DNA from: Lamellibrachia satsuma
Lineage: Eukaryota; Annelida; Polychaeta; Sabellida; Siboglinidae
Reading direction: 5' to 3'
NCBI GenBank assembly: GCA_033239005.1
Contig: BSQZ01000102.1
Coordinates: 530,501-594,500 of the forward strand
DNA: 64,000 bases
The notes under the pieces are model-generated. The model saw only the letters and a program-made list of their open reading frames with translations, was not told the DNA's origin and did no database searches. This document shows, piece by piece, positions 55,201 through 61,200 of the stretch. The position numbers and the translations under genes were made by a program. Position 1 is the stretch's first letter. Each line of letters starts with the position of its first letter.

Positions 55201-58200
55201 AACCATGACCTCTGTTTCATTTTAACTAGCTAATATTGTGAATGTAATATTCTTTTGTCATAAGTAAAATACATTAGCAACATAGTCGCTTTTAAGTATT
55301 TGACACAATTAATATATCAGTGTCATGTGGTGCATCTTAATTTCTTCAAACATGCTAATTCCTTTTAGAAACGTGCAGGCTCTTTTTTAATGTGATTATA
55401 GGTTTAAAGCTGTGTAATAGAGTTTGTCTCATTGACCTAATTCACATTTCTTTCCATGCACATTTCTTTCCATACGTGTTCAAATGTGACCCGCCATTCC
55501 AAAATGAGATGCTTCTCGGCAAAGCTCATTATGAATTACGAGCCAAAACAACACTGCATTGACATATTTTTTGAAACAGGAAACGATCCCAAATAGACTA
55601 ATCTTTCATGTTTTAGTGGTGTAACTGTATATGCTGCTTATTTTTGTGTTTTGTGACACCTATCAAACTTCGTTTTAATGACTGGCATTGTTTTAGGCAT
55701 GAAAATGGTCAATTTTCTCTTCAAGAGTACCCCAAGTAAACTTTCTTTGAGCTCGCCATGTCAGATATCACCGGAAAGGGGGCTTTCTATTCTAAGCACT
55801 GACATCATTTTCCTGACAGCTATGTTTTCCCTCATGACCATATTCCGTGTCTCCGATTGGCCAATTGCCACTGGTAGCCGGTCTGGTCAACTTCTAGTTA
55901 CATGTTTACGTAGCTGGCGTTTCCATCTACGCTACTATTTTACTAATTTGATATGGATTTGAGCAAATAGAATAGAGTTTCCAGTCTGCTAAATGAAGCA
56001 GCTCGCTGTGAACTTCATGATGCAAGCCTTAGAGATGTGGCGATCGATTATTTAACGCATGACAGTGACGGGGTGAGTATTTTTGGGACTTCTAGAATCC
56101 GGGCCCACCTCATTTTCACCATTGTAAAGATGCAATAAAGTACAACAATCATGTACAATGGTCAAACGAATAGTAATATGTTGAATGTGTAAATTATTAA
56201 ACATTTTGAGTGTAAAAAAGTGCATTTTATAAACTTTCCTGATGCTCGAATGAGTGATGTTTATTAAGTAAGCAACATCGTTACATGGCTATGGCCTATG
56301 GCCTGCCTGTAATTATAACGGCGTATGCCTGGCTATGGCCTATGTCCCCTACTATGGCTATAGGCTATGCAGCGTATGCATATACTATGAAAATTTTTAT
56401 ATATTTGATGTCCATGTCATGGCCAAATAAAATTATTTTGGGCAATTACGCCACTGCAGACTAAAAATAAATAATCATAACAAATGAAAACATATTCCGG
56501 CTTAATAATACTGTACTATTTTATTCAGTTTTACTGCATAGGAAATGAGGATGAAGATAACGCTTCAGAGAGTGAGGAGGAAATGCCACTTGTCGCTGAG
56601 GCATCTCGCACTAAAGAGTCAGATGATGGACCTCCTGATGACTGCATTCCCAAAGCACATCTCATGACAGCATTCCCAACAGCACATCTCATGACAGCAT
56701 TCCCAACAGCACATCTGATGCAGAAGAAGATGCCATACGACGTGCTGCAACGTTATACAAATGCAAAGATTCACCCACCAGAAATGCGATGCCACAACTG
56801 CCGTCTCTGTGACGGCAAGCCTTGCATTTAGCAATTTGATGATTCTGAACACTATGAAATCTCTATTATTTAGATAAATTACATTTGGTGGCCATCGTGG
56901 ATCCCAATTTACATAATTTATTCAAAATGTGTTTTTTTTTCTTAAATGTCCATGTTTCCTCTTTCGTTTGCTACCATGGATGTTACTGTATCTAGTAACA
57001 AAAGTTTGGCTAACATGGATCTCTTAATTAACTTAATTTATGTAATTCATTATTATAATATATATATATATATATAATAATTACCAGGGTATATATTTTT
57101 TAACTAGACAAGAGTTAGCATGAATCATCTTGTCATTCAAAAAATTCTATTTTGTATGTGCACATTCTGTACGTGTTTGTAAACACTTCTTGTTATAATT
57201 TAGATACATTACGTTTGGCAGCCATCTTGGATCCTAATTTACATAATTTATGCAAAATATGTTTCTTAAATGTCCATGTTTCCTCTTCCGTTCGATACTA
57301 TGGATGTTAGTGTATCTAGCAACAAATGATAAAAAAAATTATCAAGCATGGTTTATTGATTTTTTATATATTTAACTAATATAATTATTTACTATTTACA
57401 AAATAATATTCATACCAAAATTTATGTCAAGATTGCAGTGATATTAGTATTTGTGAACTAATAAAATGCCATGCCTGTAGCTTCAACACAAATAAAACTA
57501 TGTACTGAAGGACTTGTATCATAATTATTGCAAATACAGAGTGAAAACTTTAAAGCTGGTTTTCTCAAAACCATACTTTTCACATTTGTGACATTCAAAT
57601 TGCTATATCTCCGGAAATAATGTGAATATGGATAACACTGAGGTGTATTTTTTTCCTCTGAAAGTGCTCTATTCGAATATGCAGTAAAAGACGATGAAAT
57701 TTTTTTAGAGAAGTGTCATTTTGGGTCACAAATGGAGTGTAGAATGATTTTCATTCGTTAATTGACATTAGTTAGATAGTTGGGGGTTTCGTGTAGGTCA
57801 ACTGACAAAATTCTCTGAATATTTATAACTCAATGTTCATCTCAATTAACAGTGTTATTCTTCAAGTTTGAATATTTAATGTTGTAGGCATAGATTGTAT
57901 AAAAGAGGAATTTGACAGTCACGTTATACTTAACCTTTAAATGTGGAGATTTTTCATTATCTCTGTTAATGCTGTAAAGAGGTCCCCCTTCTCAATCAAC
58001 AACTTCAGAAGTTTACCAAGTATTTTTTTTTCAAATGCACACGCTGATGAGAAACCTGCAATTTTTTTACACCTAAATGTTGATTTTGTTCACAAAGACT
58101 CATTGCACCATATATCTGCGTAGCTATTGTCTACGTCACACTGGTGGCATTGCATCTGTTTCAGCTATTTGTTCAACCCGAAGCTCCTTACAGTGATTGA

Positions 58201-61200
58201 CACAAGCAACAGGGAACTGGACGTTGGTGACACGGTATTGGTGATCAACTCCTACGAAACAGTCAAAGAGCTACAGGATGTGGAGCATGGGGGATGGAAT
58301 GAGAAAATTAGAAAGGTAGTCATCGGTTTATTTAGCATTAGCATAGAACATTGTGAACTGCGTGCGTATTTAAGTGAAACCTGTTTTTTATATTGACGTA
58401 GCTCTCCTGTTTCCCGCTTGCTCTCTCAAACAATGTTGTCATAAATGCACAGTTGACGAAGAAATTCCATCTTGGCCTGCCTGTATGTTTTTATTAAAGA
58501 GATAATTGCAATGCATTATATGTTCATGACAACTTCTTGATGTATATATGTTATTGTCATGCTTGTAGGAATGTGTTTGGCCCGTTTCAATTCTCTACTA
58601 CATTGGACTTGTGTTGGTTATTGCATAAATCCTTTCTATGGGGCCTACACGAATGATTGTATGCCAGAGTGTGTACCTTTCAAATAATAGTAAAAAAAAT
58701 TCTTTTCTAGGTCTTGGGTTCAGCCGGCATCGTAATGGGTGTTTTGTCGAATGGACGTGCTAGAATTTTCGTTGGACTCCGCCCATGGGTCTTTAACGTG
58801 AAAGCCTTGCGATTGATCTCCAAGTCAGGTAATTAGTACAGTCGCGCCTTGTTATTACGCGTCCGTTATTACGCGGATTCGGATATAAAGCGGTCGGTCA
58901 TGGACCCCGATTTTCTGCCGCCAAGGGAAATGCCAAATGGGCCTGCTTAAACCTACTTAGAATTGCTTTGACAATTCTCAAGAAACATTAGGCGAACAAT
59001 GTCAATGAACGAGTATCAACGTGTTGTTTGTTTTGCGCTGCCGCCAACATCTATCGCTGTCGCTGATGTTGGCTTCGCTTCGACGGTTTGTAAATTGCAA
59101 TCGAAATTCACAAATACGCTTCGCGTAAGAATCAGATAAACAGTTTTAATTGCATTTAGTATGCAATACCAACATAACACTTGGGTGAAATTACATGCTT
59201 CATTGCATCGTAAATTTAATCGTTTTCGCGATGCGAAACCAACATGCCAAACTCGTAACCCAAGGCTCTACAGGTACGCGAAAATACGAATTCGTCACCC
59301 ACTTATGAAACGATGAATCGATGTTAAGTGGTGCGTAATAAATTTATGCTGCGGTCGAGATCCGTTGAAAGACGAAGTGAAACAATTATTAATTCTACTT
59401 ATTGTCATTTTCTGTGTTTTTTTCAGCTTACATACTATGTTTGTCAAATCATATACGTTTTCGGCTGCTCAGATCCAGGTTATTATTTTCGATTCGTAGG
59501 CATATTGCTTTTTTTATTGGTCCAGTACATCGTCATCGTAGTAGATCTATTTCATAATGGTACACGTACATGTGTTTTATTCAGTTCAAGAATCAACATG
59601 GTGTGACATTTAAAAATAATACACGTTGATGCTAGTATACTTGTTTAATAAGTTCCATAAACTGCATATTGGCACAATCGCTGTTGTTTAGTAGCTCCCT
59701 GGTGGCAGATATGAAAACACCTAATGTGCCTCGCGTGCCGAAATCGTGGACCCCGACCACCACATTATAACGAGGCTCGACTGTATGAACATAGGTCAAA
59801 ATGTCTGTATCGTAGGCTTATATGTTAGGCCTGGCTGGAATGTCAAAAATCATCTTAAAAGATGGACACAAATCACATCTTGTGTGCAATCAGTGCATTA
59901 TTGTTTTTAATATTTTTCATTGTATTTTGTTCGATACAAGTTTAGCCATTTGTGATAGAGTTATGATGAGGGTGCAGCTACTTTGTATTAATATCATCAC
60001 ATCCATAGACATGGACGTATGATATGCTTTTGATATCAGTTTGTGTTACTCATTTGACTTTGGACAACACAGGCATGTTGCCGTATCTGTTCCAGTTGTG
60101 ATGGCCGATTCATTATGACATTATGTTGTAGACAGGAGGAAATCTACAGATGAGAGTGATGCCGTAGAGAAGCCAGATGCTGGTGTGGATATAAATGCAG
60201 AGAAGAGAGATATCACAACGCCTATTGACACTGCAGACGTGCGCGTGCGTTGGGTGTTGTCATATCCTTTATTATGCCTGCAATATCTGCATATAATATC
60301 ACAATTTGTAAAGGCTTTTGAGACACATCTAAGCTGGTATTATGATCTGAATTAGGTATGGGTTAATGTCAAATGTTAATTTGTTAATTGAATTAACTAA
60401 ATTAAGTTAATTAAATTAATGAACTTTATCAGTAAGGCTAGTTAAATTTAATTAATTAACTATAAAAAGGGGTTAATTTAATCTAATTGACAACTTCCCA
60501 ATTAACTACCAATGAAATGTTCATTTAACACTTGGTATTACCAGTTAGTTACCAGATGATACCCAGGCATTTCCAGAAGGCACTTTCCCAATCACAATGC
60601 CAGTCATTAGCCTGAAAGAGATAATACATGTGTCAGATGAAAATGAAAAGGCACTTAGGAGAGCACAATCAACAGGAAATGGAGGGAGGCATAATTGTTT
60701 ATGTCAGAGGCTGGGGAACTTGACATAAACCTGCTTATTGATGACTATCATTTGTCTAATGAAACATTGCTAACTAGGGTGTTGCCTACCGGAAACACAC
60801 CAAAGCCAACCACTTGAGATATTTTGCATCATCTAGTTCACCCTGTTTCATTGCAGCCGTTCGGCAAAGGGGACAAAATCAGAGTCGACACTGAAGAGTC
60901 AAAAGCCATTAATCGGCAGAAGGATCATGGCCTTTGGACAGAAGAAATGAAAAAGGTAACATGGATGGTCTTGAACCGTACTACACCGCCTAAGCACAAC
61001 ATAATGTGCATCGTGGTCAAGCATGATCCAAACTAGGCACACTAAATTTTGTAGAAATACAATTTTAAAATATGTCTCTATAAGTACCAATACAGTACAA
61101 GTATGCAAGCACTTAGTGATAAATAGTAAGCACTAACGTGAATATTTTGAAACAAACTATGTAAAAATGTAATTACGTTTACATTTACCTTATTGCAAGT

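Noticed and set aside
60605..60640. An exon E3' equivalent to E2' in module 3
   Set aside because: The donor is GCACTT, and every acceptor I tried gives a stop or the wrong phase. Treated as a dead exon.
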